Shown here in pieces: positions 26,586-35,374 of a DNA stretch of 64,000 nucleotides. How positions within the stretch are numbered: position 1 is the stretch's first letter; every line of letters starts with the position of its first letter. Below the pieces are notes generated by a model. That model was not told the DNA's origin and did not search any database. It saw nothing but the letters and a program-made list of their open reading frames with translations. The position numbers and the translations under genes were made by a program. Source of the DNA: Candidatus Gastranaerophilales bacterium (GTDB lineage Bacteria > Cyanobacteriota > Vampirovibrionia > Gastranaerophilales > Gastranaerophilaceae); the NCBI GenBank assembly GCA_017402995.1, contig JAFQOV010000009.1, positions 1 to 64,000 of the forward strand, written 5' to 3'.

Positions 26586-27620
26586 ATGGATAATTTAGCA
26601 ATAAAAGAAGAAAATAAGTTAATTGAACAAAAAAACGACAAAAATTTCACCTTAATTGAAGTCGATTCTAAAAAATATGCTCTTAAAACAAAAGCCGTTC
26701 AAGAAATCGTAAAAATCATTGAATTTGATTATCCGCTTGAAATGCCAACGTGCGTTTTAGGGCTGATTAAACACGAAGAAAAACCAATCAGCGTCATTGA
26801 TTTAAGAGAACTTTTCAAAAAAGAAAGAATTGTCTACGACACAAATGCAAAAATTATTGTTGCAAAAACTCAAAACGCAACTTTAGCATTTTTGTGCGAC
26901 AAAGTCATAGATATTAAAAAGCTAAACGCTACAAATATTCATAATCTTCCTTTTCAAAAAGAAAACGATTTTTATGATGGAATTTTTATTGAAAACGAAG
27001 AAAATATCTATATTTTAAACGTTGAAAATATCCAAAAATATCTTGAAAATTATAAAGGTGAAATTCAAGATGAAAAAACTGCAAAAAATTTCATTAAAAC
27101 TGACGAACAAACAACGCTAATTTTAAAAGAGCGAAAAACCCTTTTATACCAATACAACAACGATTTAGCGCAAATTGATACACCGCTTTATGACAGAGGG
27201 GTTTCTTTTTCAATTAATGATGTAAAATATTACATTAATCTTGCAAGCATAAAAGAATTTCACAGATTAAACGACCAAAAATTTATCAAAGTGCCAAATT
27301 GTCCTGAATATATCATGGGATTAATTAACATAAAAGGTGATTACATCTGTATTTTAGACATTCGTTCCTTGTATGGCGCTACAAAAACGCAAATCAAAGA
27401 AAAATCAACTTTAATTATTTTAAACTCTGAAGAGTTTAAAATTGGAATTTTAGCAGACGAAATTTGCGAAAATATGAATATAGATTTTGAAGAAATCATT
27501 CAAAACAAAATCCAAAAACAAGAAGATGATAAAATGTTGGAATTTGTGAAAAATGATGAAATTTATCAAATCATTGACACTGAAAAGTTGCTAAACGACA
27601 AGCGTTTGACCATTTGCTAG
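26586..27620 (+). CDS. Tandem CheW-domain scaffold protein
   Basis: 344 residues with two CheW-like domains, about 18-155 (FTLIEVDSKKYALKTKAVQEIV, VLGLIKHEEKPISVIDL) and about 200-335 (YYINLASIKEF, YIMGLINIKGDYICILDIRSL). CheW proteins bridge receptors and CheA; a double domain could cross-link the array. Same operon as the preceding receiver protein. Its stop lies one base from the converging Maf gene. Confidence 0.88.
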   Translation: MDNLAIKEENKLIEQKNDKNFTLIEVDSKKYALKTKAVQEIVKIIEFDYPLEMPTCVLGLIKHEEKPISVIDLRELFKKERIVYDTNAKIIVAKTQNATLAFLCDKVIDIKKLNATNIHNLPFQKENDFYDGIFIENEENIYILNVENIQKYLENYKGEIQDEKTAKNFIKTDEQTTLILKERKTLLYQYNNDLAQIDTPLYDRGVSFSINDVKYYINLASIKEFHRLNDQKFIKVPNCPEYIMGLINIKGDYICILDIRSLYGATKTQIKEKSTLIILNSEEFKIGILADEICENMNIDFEEIIQNKIQKQEDDKMLEFVKNDEIYQIIDTEKLLNDKRLTIC

Positions 27621-27621
27621 T

Positions 27622-29496
27622 TTATATTGGATAAAATGTTAAAGCACGATTTGTGCGGAAATTTAGCTTTTCCAATTTTTCTTTTGCACTTTTAATATCG
27701 CTATAATCTGCACTCAAAACAAAAGGTGCCAATGGCGCAATATACGCCATTAAAAAGGTTTTTAAATCTTCTTCTTTTTTAAATTCTTCAAGCGCAATTA
27801 AACATTGGACATGTTTTAAAAGAAGCTTATTTGCGTTATGGGTAAAGATTTTTTTGGTATTCAATTCGTTGTATAGTGCCTTATTCACGTTTTGCAAATT
27901 CAAAATTGCCTCTTTTAATTTTTTCAAATTTTGCTCAGTTTTTAAATATTTTAATTCAAATTTTTCTTTATCATAATCGTTTTGAACACTTTCAAAATTA
28001 ATCTTTTCAATATCCCCAAGCCCTGATATAGCTTCATTCAAAGGCATGTTAACAAAGCCATTAATTTGTGCACCGCCACAGGAAGAATTAATTAATTCAA
28101 TGTCTGGATATTTTTCTTTTGTCTCAATAGCCATTTTTGAAAAAACATCAATAAAAAACGCATAGCCATATTGGGTCGGCAAGGGTTTGTTCTCTTGAGA
28201 CATAACAGTGTGAATATTATCGTTCAAATTTTTAATATGTTCATTTGCCCATAAAAGTGCTTGTTCGTCAGTAATTCTATCAATTTTTATTTTTTTAACA
28301 AATTTTTCAAAATCCTTTGCTACAATTTTATATTTGTTTTCAACTTCATCAAAAACACACTCTAATTCTTCAAATTGCGCACCTTTAGTATAGCACTTTC
28401 CGTCACTATAAGCTAAATCTTGCCCAAGCATAATGATTTTTTTAAAACCCATTAAAAGCGCACTGTAAAAAGCCGTGCTTGAAACACTGCCGTACGTTTT
28501 TAAATCTTCTTTTATATCAAAACAATCTCTAAACCAAGGGTTAATGAAGTTATCTTGTGAGATATAGTTAAAAGTTTTTCTTGTTTTTAAATTCATCACC
28601 TTTGGTTCTATAAAAGGTTCTGCAACAAGGCAAGAACTAGATAAATCAATGTTTTCAAACTGTTTATAGTTATCTGCTGTTTCAATATCAAAAACAAAAT
28701 CTGGAGTGATATTTTTTTCGCTTAATAATTTTAAAGTTGGATTTAGCGCAAAAATCACAAATTTATTTTGATTTTTGGCGACACTTTCAATATTTTTTTC
28801 TAATGACGGTCCTGCGCAAAGTATCAGCGCTGTTTTTCCTTCATAAACATTTTTAAGCTTTGTGATATCAGGGTTTTTTAAAATTTGGTCGATATTTTTA
28901 AACGCGTTTGAAAAAGCATAATATGACTTTTTAAATAAAGTGTTTTTGTTTGCAACCTTTTCCCCTTGTGCCATTTGAGCACTTTCAAAAGTTTTTTTAA
29001 TGTCATCAAAAAATAATTTTTTATATGAATTTAAAAATGAAATTGAAAGGTCTGTATTATCTGTGGCTAAATTTTTCACATGTTCGCACAATTTCGCTTT
29101 GTTTTGGCACAAAATTACATTTTTTTGAAATAAAGCATCAATTTGCGCAATAGATAAAACATAATGAATTAATTCAATATTTGGTTCATAAATAATTATT
29201 GGAAAATTTTTAATTTTTTGCGCAATAATATCTGGCAAATAGCCCAAACCAAGCCCATAGACAATAGTTAGCGCGTTATCTGTTTGAATTTTTTGGGCAA
29301 TATTGTTTGCTTCAAGGGTCGGATTGGTTGAGTCATGGAGCAATTCGTTTTGGAAAAAAAGATTATACTCCCCATTTTCTGATTGAACTAATTGAAGATT
29401 TGATTTTTCGTTTTCGAACCTTAAAAGTTTATTAGCAAGCTCTCCATCATAAGCATCTATATGGGCTATATTTTTCTGTAATACTTTATTTTCCAT
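27622..29496 (-). CDS. Maf-type motility-associated glycosyltransferase (DUF115)
   Basis: 624 residues from the ATG at 29496; a TTG two codons earlier is less likely. Central Maf/MptE-like domain (about 225-430): TALILCAGPSLEKNI, FALNPTLKLL, TPDFVFDIE, LMGFKKIIMLGQDLAYSDGKCYTKGAQ. Maf proteins transfer pseudaminic or legionaminic acid to flagellin. No sugar-biosynthesis genes or flagellin are in the window, but the chemotaxis genes next to it fit a motility role. A real ribosome site is not visible. Confidence 0.85.
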   Translation of the reverse strand: MENKVLQKNIAHIDAYDGELANKLLRFENEKSNLQLVQSENGEYNLFFQNELLHDSTNPTLEANNIAQKIQTDNALTIVYGLGLGYLPDIIAQKIKNFPIIIYEPNIELIHYVLSIAQIDALFQKNVILCQNKAKLCEHVKNLATDNTDLSISFLNSYKKLFFDDIKKTFESAQMAQGEKVANKNTLFKKSYYAFSNAFKNIDQILKNPDITKLKNVYEGKTALILCAGPSLEKNIESVAKNQNKFVIFALNPTLKLLSEKNITPDFVFDIETADNYKQFENIDLSSSCLVAEPFIEPKVMNLKTRKTFNYISQDNFINPWFRDCFDIKEDLKTYGSVSSTAFYSALLMGFKKIIMLGQDLAYSDGKCYTKGAQFEELECVFDEVENKYKIVAKDFEKFVKKIKIDRITDEQALLWANEHIKNLNDNIHTVMSQENKPLPTQYGYAFFIDVFSKMAIETKEKYPDIELINSSCGGAQINGFVNMPLNEAISGLGDIEKINFESVQNDYDKEKFELKYLKTEQNLKKLKEAILNLQNVNKALYNELNTKKIFTHNANKLLLKHVQCLIALEEFKKEEDLKTFLMAYIAPLAPFVLSADYSDIKSAKEKLEKLNFRTNRALTFYPI

Positions 29497-29526
29497 AGTC
29501 AATATGGTAGCATTAATTAAGACATT

Positions 29527-30129
29527 ATGGCAAATTATACAAAAAAAATCGGTTCATTCTTTCTTGTTTTACTTACTTTTTTAAGTATCAATTTTTCATT
29601 TGCAAACGAAAATATACCAAAAACTGACTTAGATGATTACGAAAAAATATACGAAAATCTTGAAGAGGCAGATTTTGAATATATCTTTGGGATTGACCCA
29701 AACCAAGCCGACGACTATACAAAATATATGTATTCACCATATCCTTTGTTTAGAAGCGGAATCAACATAATCTATAAATCAAAAGTAATTCCTCCAGGAT
29801 ATTATCTTTTAACTCCTCGCGAAAAAAATGGCAAAACATATATTTTATTCAAAGAAAATGGCAGAGTTGTTTATACAATTCCTGTTTATAATGAAGATAT
29901 TGTTGTTGAAGAATTTTACGAAGAAAAATTCCCCCACCCGAAACCAAATGCCTATGAAAAAATCAAAAAGAAAACAATGGATTTCATTGGCACAAAATGG
30001 GGACACAGAAACCAAAGAACACCTATCCCAAAAGCATATATCGAATTTAACGACAAGGGCGAATATTGGGATATGATTTTATATTACGGATTAAAAAAAT
30101 ATTATCTGCTTTTCAAGAAGGATATGTAA
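29527..30129 (+). CDS. Exported protein, unknown
   Basis: 200 residues with a signal peptide (about 1-26, ending FSFAN). The mature part is rich in Tyr, Asp and Lys, with a strand-rich middle (IPPGYYLLTPREKNGKTYILF). No family is recognised. It begins a tight operon with the next exported protein, lspA and a pseudouridine synthase: the next ATG follows its stop directly and has an AAGGA site. Confidence 0.7.
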   Translation: MANYTKKIGSFFLVLLTFLSINFSFANENIPKTDLDDYEKIYENLEEADFEYIFGIDPNQADDYTKYMYSPYPLFRSGINIIYKSKVIPPGYYLLTPREKNGKTYILFKENGRVVYTIPVYNEDIVVEEFYEEKFPHPKPNAYEKIKKKTMDFIGTKWGHRNQRTPIPKAYIEFNDKGEYWDMILYYGLKKYYLLFKKDM

Positions 30130-31008
30130 ATGAAAAAAATATTATCATTTTTTGTTATAAGTCTTTTGGCAAGCAATGTTGCTTGTTTTGGGTGTAATTT
30201 ATCAAATATTTTTACAACAGACAAAAACAAAAAAGAGGTCTATTCAACTGTTAAAAAGCACACAAAAGCAATGCAAGATTATGACCTTGAAAAGCTAAAA
30301 AGCTTTTACCACAAAGACTATATCAGCACTGACGGTTTTGATATTTCAAGTTTAATTGAAATGTTGAACAAAACACATTCTTCTTATAAAAACATGAAAT
30401 ATAAAACAAAAATTAATAACATAATGGCATATGACAATTGGGCTTTGGTTCAAATGTCAGATGAAACAAAAGCGATAGTTTATCCTGATGAAAAAGAAAA
30501 GCTCAAGGACAAAACAGGGCTTTTAAAAGGCTCAAGCTCTTGGAATTTATATTTAAAAAAAGAAAACGGGGTTTGGAAAATCATCAGCGAAGATATTTTA
30601 ATGGAAGAAACGTCATTGAAATATGGAATTGCCAAAAAAATAGACATGGATTTAATTACCCCTGTTTTTGTTAAAAGTGGCGAAGAATATGATATTTCTT
30701 TAAAAATGAACACCCCAGAAGATATCATTGCCCTTGCGTCAATTACAAAAGAAGAGGTTGCTTATCCGCCCAAAGATTACGACGATAAATTTCGAAAAAT
30801 ACCAGAAAATGGCGATTTAGAGCGCCTTGTTAGAGCAAATAATAAAAATATTAATGAGTATGGCGTGGCTTCAATTGGTTTTACAAAAGTCAGCATAAAC
30901 GAAGAAGAAACCAAAGCAAAGATTGAAATTCTCGGTATGGCATATTTAATGAAAAGAATAAACATGGAAAAAAATATGTTTCGTCTTTTGACAGAGGGAG
31001 AAATTTAA
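30130..31008 (+). CDS. Exported NTF2-like protein, possible lipoprotein
   Basis: 292 residues. The N-terminus is a signal peptide (LSFFVISLLASNVAC) whose Cys could act as a weak lipobox. Residues about 35-160 follow the NTF2/SnoaL pattern: VKKHTKAMQDYDLEKLKSFYHKDY, then WALVQMSDE and WNLYLKKENGVWKIISED. The remainder is unknown. It overlaps lspA by one base, so if it is a lipoprotein it sits next to the enzyme that matures lipoproteins. Confidence 0.68.
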   Translation: MKKILSFFVISLLASNVACFGCNLSNIFTTDKNKKEVYSTVKKHTKAMQDYDLEKLKSFYHKDYISTDGFDISSLIEMLNKTHSSYKNMKYKTKINNIMAYDNWALVQMSDETKAIVYPDEKEKLKDKTGLLKGSSSWNLYLKKENGVWKIISEDILMEETSLKYGIAKKIDMDLITPVFVKSGEEYDISLKMNTPEDIIALASITKEEVAYPPKDYDDKFRKIPENGDLERLVRANNKNINEYGVASIGFTKVSINEEETKAKIEILGMAYLMKRINMEKNMFRLLTEGEI

Positions 31009-31484
31009 TGTTGAAAGATAAAAAAGCGTTCATTTTCTTCTTTTTGATGACGGTTATTTTTCTTGATTTTGCAAGACAATTGAAAAAAATCAGCTTCAAT
31101 TCAATCATTGAAAACATTAATAATCCAGTTTTTCAAATTGTACATGTAAACAATTCGGGCGGTGCCTTTGGAATTTTTGAAAATAGCGCTTTAATCCTTG
31201 CAATATTGGGACTTGTCGCCGTTTCATATATCACAGGATACGTTTTTAAACACGTTTGCTTTAGCGACAAACTAGTTTTATTGTCTTCCACTCTTTTTTG
31301 CGCAGGAACGCTTGGAAACGTCATTGAAAGGTTAAAATATGGCTATGTCATTGACTACATTAAGCTAAATTTTGTCGATTTTCCCGTTTTTAATAGTTAC
31401 GACATAATGATTTGCGTTGGTATTATAATATATTTTGTTTATATTGTTTTAAGTTACAAAAAAGGCGAATATGATAGTAATTGA
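31008..31484 (+). CDS. lspA: Lipoprotein signal peptidase
   Basis: 158 residues with four membrane helices. Conserved blocks: VNNSGGAFGIF (47-57), AGTLGNVIERLKYGYVIDYI (99-118) and FNSYDIMI (128-135). The catalytic aspartates are Asp116 and Asp132. Glu replaces the usual Asp in the GNxIDR block, which is not a catalytic position. It cleaves prolipoprotein signal peptides in the inner membrane. It overlaps its neighbours on both sides (1 and 14 bases). Confidence 0.92.
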   Translation: MLKDKKAFIFFFLMTVIFLDFARQLKKISFNSIIENINNPVFQIVHVNNSGGAFGIFENSALILAILGLVAVSYITGYVFKHVCFSDKLVLLSSTLFCAGTLGNVIERLKYGYVIDYIKLNFVDFPVFNSYDIMICVGIIIYFVYIVLSYKKGEYDSN

Positions 31485-32436
31485 TAACGAAAACAATATC
31501 AAAAAAAGGTTAGACGTTTTTTTGGTTGAATATTTTGAAAAATATCAAAGAAGCAAAATTTCTTCTTTAATTGAAGAGGGCTATGTTTTTGTAAACGAGA
31601 AAATTCAAAAACCGTCATATAAAACAAAATTAAACGACAAAATCACCTTTAAAGAAGACTTTGAAGCTTTTTTAAACCCGTCAGATGAGCTTATCCCGCT
31701 TGATTTTAAGCTTGATATTATCTATGAAGATGATGATTTAATTGTTTTAAACAAGCCAAAAGATATTTTGTGTCACCCAACAAAACATGAACGCCAAAAA
31801 ACGCTCGTAAACGCACTTTTGGCCTATTGCCCTGATACATTATCATCTATTGGCGGATTAGAGCGCCAAGGAATTGTCCATAGATTAGATAAAAATACTT
31901 CTGGACTGATGTTGATAGCAAAAAATGACTCAACACACGTCAATCTATCCAAACAAATTGGCGAAAAAACAGCAATTAGAAGATATTTGGCAATTGCCTT
32001 GGGTGAATTTAAAGAAAAAAAAGGAATAATAGATAAACCACTTGTACATTATTTAAAAGACAATGTCAAAATGATGATAGCACCATGCGGGGAAGGGCTT
32101 GAGGCGATAACGCATTTTGAAGTTAAAGAAGAATTTAAAGGCGCAAGCTTGGTTGAATTAGAACTTAAAACAGGAAGAACTCACCAAATAAGAGCGCACC
32201 TATCCTCTATTAATCACCCAATTTTTGGCGACAGCCTCTATGGTGCAGGTGGTTTAATGAGAAACGAATTTTATAATTTAAAAACCCAAGAACAACTCTT
32301 GCAGTCCTATTTTCTTTCTTTCAATCACCCAAAAACAAATGAAAGAATGGAATTTTGCTTAAAAGAAGAAGCTTTCAGCAAAGATTTTATTAAAGTATTA
32401 AATTTTTTAAGGAGTAAAAATGCAACTGACAATTAA
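31471..32436 (+). CDS. RluA/RluD-family pseudouridine synthase
   Basis: 321 residues. An S4 RNA-binding domain occupies about 10-70 and the synthase domain about 85-315, with catalytic Asp140 in VHRLDKNTSG and the downstream LKTGRTHQIRAHL. It converts uridine to pseudouridine in RNA; the RluD-like length suggests 23S rRNA, not provable here. Its start overlaps lspA by 14 bases and its end overlaps the next small gene by 17. Confidence 0.92.
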   Translation: MIVIDNENNIKKRLDVFLVEYFEKYQRSKISSLIEEGYVFVNEKIQKPSYKTKLNDKITFKEDFEAFLNPSDELIPLDFKLDIIYEDDDLIVLNKPKDILCHPTKHERQKTLVNALLAYCPDTLSSIGGLERQGIVHRLDKNTSGLMLIAKNDSTHVNLSKQIGEKTAIRRYLAIALGEFKEKKGIIDKPLVHYLKDNVKMMIAPCGEGLEAITHFEVKEEFKGASLVELELKTGRTHQIRAHLSSINHPIFGDSLYGAGGLMRNEFYNLKTQEQLLQSYFLSFNHPKTNERMEFCLKEEAFSKDFIKVLNFLRSKNATDN

Positions 32437-32650
32437 TTTAGTAGATTTTTATTATTTTCTTGCAGGTATTTTGTTTGCAAGTGTGATTTTTTTGATTTAT
32501 GCAAATAAAATTAAAAAAGAATTGAAAAGTTTAAAAAGACAATACGAAAAAAAAGCTATCGGCGCAGATGATTCGTCTTTGAGAGTTAAGACGTTGGAAA
32601 ATAAAATCAAAACGCTTGAAACTGCACTTAAAAAACAATCTGAACAGTAA
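32420..32650 (+). CDS. Small membrane protein with coiled coil (LapA-like)
   Basis: 76 residues. One membrane helix (about 8-28) is followed by a cytoplasmic Lys/Glu-rich coiled coil with leucine heptads (LKSLKRQYEKK, LRVKTLENKIKTLETALKK). It starts inside the end of the pseudouridine synthase gene with a good AAGGAG site, so it is probably real. It resembles LapA/DUF1049-type membrane proteins in layout only. Confidence 0.65.
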   Translation: MQLTINLVDFYYFLAGILFASVIFLIYANKIKKELKSLKRQYEKKAIGADDSSLRVKTLENKIKTLETALKKQSEQ

Positions 32651-32683
32651 AAATTTATACCTACAAAAAAATAATTAAATGAT

Positions 32684-32908
32684 TTATTCATAAATAATTT
32701 CTTTTGGGTGAAATTTTGTGTTTTTTATTTTGCAATAATTTCCTTTATCATGCCAAATCCAGTTATTTTTAAGACAAGTATTTTTGTCTATTTTAATTTC
32801 TTTATCATCAACTATAATTATTCTTCCAATCTTGCAGTCCCCATCTTCTAAACAATAGTCACTTTTGGGCAAAATTGGCGATAATATAATCACAAATAAT
32901 GCAAACAA
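32684..32908 (-). CDS. Small exported Cys-rich protein (start uncertain, maybe degenerate)
   Basis: 74 residues from a TTG at 32908; no ATG is in frame upstream before a stop. Hydrophobic N-terminus (LFVIILSPIL) is followed by YCLEDGDCKIG and CLKNNWIWHDKGNYCKI, giving four Cys that could form two disulfides. The regular Cys spacing argues for a real secreted or membrane-anchored small protein; the missing ATG allows a 5'-damaged gene. The family is not known to me. Confidence 0.45.
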   Translation of the reverse strand: MFALFVIILSPILPKSDYCLEDGDCKIGRIIIVDDKEIKIDKNTCLKNNWIWHDKGNYCKIKNTKFHPKEIIYE

Positions 32909-33013
32909 AACAAAAAAGGCAAACAGTCCAACAAATATTATTCATAATGCATATATTATTGACTTAAGTACAATGAATATCTGTTTTATAAATTTTTTCA
33001 TAATTTAATTATA

Positions 33014-33031
33014 TGCTAAAATCAACATATG
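33014..33031 (+). promoter_or_regulatory. Extended -10 abutting an ATG (candidate leaderless start)
   Basis: TGC-TAAAAT (hexamer 33017-33022), six bases, ATG at 33029. The same TGCTAAAAT occurs before the next gene. Confidence 0.5.
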
Positions 33032-33373
33032 AATTTTTATAATAAAATATATCATTATTTTTTATATTTTGCTTCATGTGTTCTTGCTTTTATTCCACTT
33101 GCAATTTTTCTTTTTATAATTGCTCTTGCAACAATTTTTAAATTTAAAAATTTTTCAACCTTTTTTACTTTATTTGCTAATAAAATCATTGATTTTTTAA
33201 TTTATATAATTCCAATTTTATTACCAATACTAATCATTTGCTTAATTATTCAATGTTTTTTCAAAAGCAAAAATAAAAAATTTTTCGAATGGAATTTGCT
33301 TTTAGTTTTGATTTACGGGTTAATTTTCGTTTTGGCTTTTTTTATTAATTTTATAGCTGAAAATATTGTTTAA
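33029..33373 (+). CDS. Small four-helix membrane protein, unknown
   Basis: 114 residues, almost entirely hydrophobic, with about four membrane helices (about 8-35, 42-68 with a charged break, 55-76, 85-112). No recognised family. It is in tandem with a similar-sized membrane protein whose promoter is near identical. Both face the MuF/toxin-like gene tail to tail, so an immunity role is possible but unproven. Confidence 0.55.
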   Translation: MNFYNKIYHYFLYFASCVLAFIPLAIFLFIIALATIFKFKNFSTFFTLFANKIIDFLIYIIPILLPILIICLIIQCFFKSKNKKFFEWNLLLVLIYGLIFVLAFFINFIAENIV

Positions 33374-33374
33374 G

Positions 33375-33393
33375 TGCTAAAATTAAATTTATG
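33375..33393 (+). promoter_or_regulatory. Extended -10 abutting an ATG (candidate leaderless start)
   Basis: TGC-TAAAAT (hexamer 33378-33383), seven bases, ATG at 33391. No ribosome site. Confidence 0.5.
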
Positions 33394-33732
33394 AACAAAA
33401 TTGATAAACTTCTTGCAATAACACTAATCATATTACCAATTATTATAGCTATCCCTATATTAGCCTTTTTGTTTACATATAAAATTGCAATGACAAACCC
33501 ACCAAACAATGTTGGACATTTTGTATATTTTTTATTTAAACTTAATTGCGTTTTGCTTCCCTTGTGCAGTTTGATTTTGTTTTATACTTTTTGTAAAAAA
33601 ATAATAATCAAAAATAAAACATTTAACAGCTGGTTAATAATTGTTTTAAATTTAATCTTTATGATAGCATGTTTCATTATTTCCTATGTGTGGATTGCAG
33701 AAGTTTTAATATCAAACGGAATAAATAGTTAA
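33391..33732 (+). CDS. Small membrane protein, unknown
   Basis: 113 residues with three or four membrane helices (about 8-30, 45-65 and 80-105). Overall layout matches the preceding gene (short charged N-terminus, long helix, conserved-looking NxW near the last helix), so they may be old paralogs. Its stop overlaps the converging MuF-motif gene by four bases. Confidence 0.55.
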   Translation: MNKIDKLLAITLIILPIIIAIPILAFLFTYKIAMTNPPNNVGHFVYFLFKLNCVLLPLCSLILFYTFCKKIIIKNKTFNSWLIIVLNLIFMIACFIISYVWIAEVLISNGINS

Positions 33733-34640
33733 TATTTGTTTCTATGAGATTTAGGAATTAAATCTTTCATCAATTCTCTGCAATCACAAGTTGGATTTTC
33801 TTTGCCTCTTAATCTTCCTAATCTATTTGCAACTTGGTCTCTTTCAGAATCCGCCTTGGCTTCTTCTATAGTTACGCCATGGGATTTTGCATATACATCT
33901 TCCCATTGGTCGTAATATTCTTTAAAATCACTAAGCATAGTTGCAGCTGCTTCGCCAAATTCACCTAATTGAGCACCTTTGCAATTTGCAACAGAATGTC
34001 TATATTTATCCATTCCTGCTCTTTTTAAAACATAGGCCTCATGCAGTAAAATGACATATTGGGATATAAAATACAAAACAACTTTTTCTTGCGTCTTGTT
34101 AAATTCAATTAATGTAACTGCAGATTTTATTAGCGTTGACAATTCGTCTATTTTTTTGTTAATTTCATCCCAGATTTCACTTAAGCCATTACTGCAAAAA
34201 GCTAAATGATCCTTGATTTCATTTTCTACTTCTTGAAGCATATTTTTATAACTTTGTATTATCTCTTCAAAATGTTTTTGTGAGTCTAATAATTTAAACT
34301 CTAGTTTACTATAATCAGCTGCCAAACTTTGCGCATCACCCTTACCTTTTTCTAATTCAAATATCAAATTATCAAGATATTGTTCATTGCAATCACAAAG
34401 CTCATCATCTTCCCAAGATTCACTAGAATTTGAATAATCTATTTCACCTTCGCCATTACCATTATTTCCCTCGCTCACTTCAACCCAACATCTGCAATTT
34501 GGGTGAGGTTTATTTGGAATTTCATTTGGGTCAGTAAACTTTTGCCCGTTTAACATTTGACATTTTTCACAAGCCCCGTCTTCACTTCTCCAAATATAGT
34601 CAATATAGCTAATTCCACCCTTTAAAACAAATTCTGACAT
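33729..34640 (-). CDS. MuF-motif protein with toxin-like C-terminal domain
   Basis: 303 residues. The N-terminus has the phage Mu gpF-type motif: C24xxC27, LNGQKF, then HPNCRCW (46-52), known from head-morphogenesis proteins and from MuF polymorphic toxins. A central helical stretch (about 85-205) follows. The C-terminal ~95 residues have YRHSVANCKGAQLGEFGE (213-230), KEYYD (240-244), RDQVANRLGRLRG (267-279) and CDC (285-287). The RH...KE...D-x3-N-x2-G series resembles C-terminal domains of polymorphic toxins. The activity is unknown. It directly follows the 182-residue gene with a GGAGG site. Confidence 0.6.
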   Translation of the reverse strand: MSEFVLKGGISYIDYIWRSEDGACEKCQMLNGQKFTDPNEIPNKPHPNCRCWVEVSEGNNGNGEGEIDYSNSSESWEDDELCDCNEQYLDNLIFELEKGKGDAQSLAADYSKLEFKLLDSQKHFEEIIQSYKNMLQEVENEIKDHLAFCSNGLSEIWDEINKKIDELSTLIKSAVTLIEFNKTQEKVVLYFISQYVILLHEAYVLKRAGMDKYRHSVANCKGAQLGEFGEAAATMLSDFKEYYDQWEDVYAKSHGVTIEEAKADSERDQVANRLGRLRGKENPTCDCRELMKDLIPKSHRNKY

Positions 34641-35189
34641 TTAAATTTTTTCCTCCAAACTTAATTTTATATTCTTCAACAATTTTGCCGTATCAACATT
34701 TTCATCATTTTTAGTATCAAAAATGATATTATTTAAAACAGCTTTTAAAATATATTTCTTAATTACTCTTGAATTGTAATTTTTGCACGCTTCATGCAAA
34801 GAAGCTTTTGTCTTAATTCCATAAATTCCATCTTCTTTTAAAGCATTTTTTGCTTCAATAATGCAATTTTTCCTGTTTTTATTTAACAAGCTCAAACCTG
34901 TTTGAAGTGCAATAATCGCCTGTTTTTTACTTAATTTTTGAGCAATAAATTCAATAAATTCTAAAACTTCTTTAATTTTTTCTTCGAGCGTTTGATTGTT
35001 TAATCTTTCAAATTCTAGTAAAAACTTTTCTTTTCTTTCGTTTTTTAAAATTTCAATTAATTCTTCTTTTGTTGCGTAAAGCACCTTTTCATTAGGTAAC
35101 TCTTTTTTAATTAAAGATAAAACTTTTTCGCGCGTCAAAGATGGCTTCTTTTTCTTGAACTTCATGCCTAAATGAATAATATTTTGCAT
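34641..35189 (-). CDS. Protein with peptidoglycan-binding-like C-terminus
   Basis: 182 residues. The N-terminal ~90 residues are Lys/Glu-rich helices. The C-terminal part (about 100-160) has the pattern ALQTGLSLLN...ALKEDGIYGIKTKASLHEA, like the peptidoglycan-binding repeat at the end of phage endolysins (LxDGIxGPxTxxAL). A strong GAGGAGG site precedes the ATG. It is the first gene of a two-gene unit with the MuF-motif protein and may help that protein reach or cross cell wall. Confidence 0.55.
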   Translation of the reverse strand: MQNIIHLGMKFKKKKPSLTREKVLSLIKKELPNEKVLYATKEELIEILKNERKEKFLLEFERLNNQTLEEKIKEVLEFIEFIAQKLSKKQAIIALQTGLSLLNKNRKNCIIEAKNALKEDGIYGIKTKASLHEACKNYNSRVIKKYILKAVLNNIIFDTKNDENVDTAKLLKNIKLSLEEKI

Positions 35190-35323
35190 AATTCCTCCTC
35201 GTTAATTAATTAATTCCAACCAATAAAATAAATTTAAAAAAGCAATACAAATTATAAATATAATTTTAAATAAAAGTATAAATTTATTATACACTATTTC
35301 AAAACATTCTTCAAGACATCAAC

Positions 35324-35359
35324 AAAAAAATGGCTCCTGCAAACTGCAAGAGCCATTTT
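35324..35359 (-). terminator. Terminator of the SLH-protein gene
   Basis: Fifteen-bp stem with one mismatch (35327-35341 with 35345-35359, AAAATGGCTC core), followed on the minus strand by a run of Ts. Confidence 0.88.
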
Positions 35360-35374
35360 CTATAAACCTAACTT

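Noticed and set aside
29480-29512. GGGCTATA and ATACTTTATT near the start of the Maf gene, resembling the two-part element on the plus strand
   Set aside because: Spacing is 10 and not 13, the upstream box does not match GSGCAA, and it lies within Maf codons.
35240-35275. Minus-strand ATACTTTTATTTAAAAT upstream of the 182-residue gene
   Set aside because: The downstream box is similar but there is no GSGCAA box 13 bases before it; likely chance in AT-rich sequence.
35190-35374. AT-rich gap between the 182-residue gene and the SLH gene
   Set aside because: Apart from the SLH terminator I see no ORF, repeat or structured RNA; several TAATTA strings are compositional.
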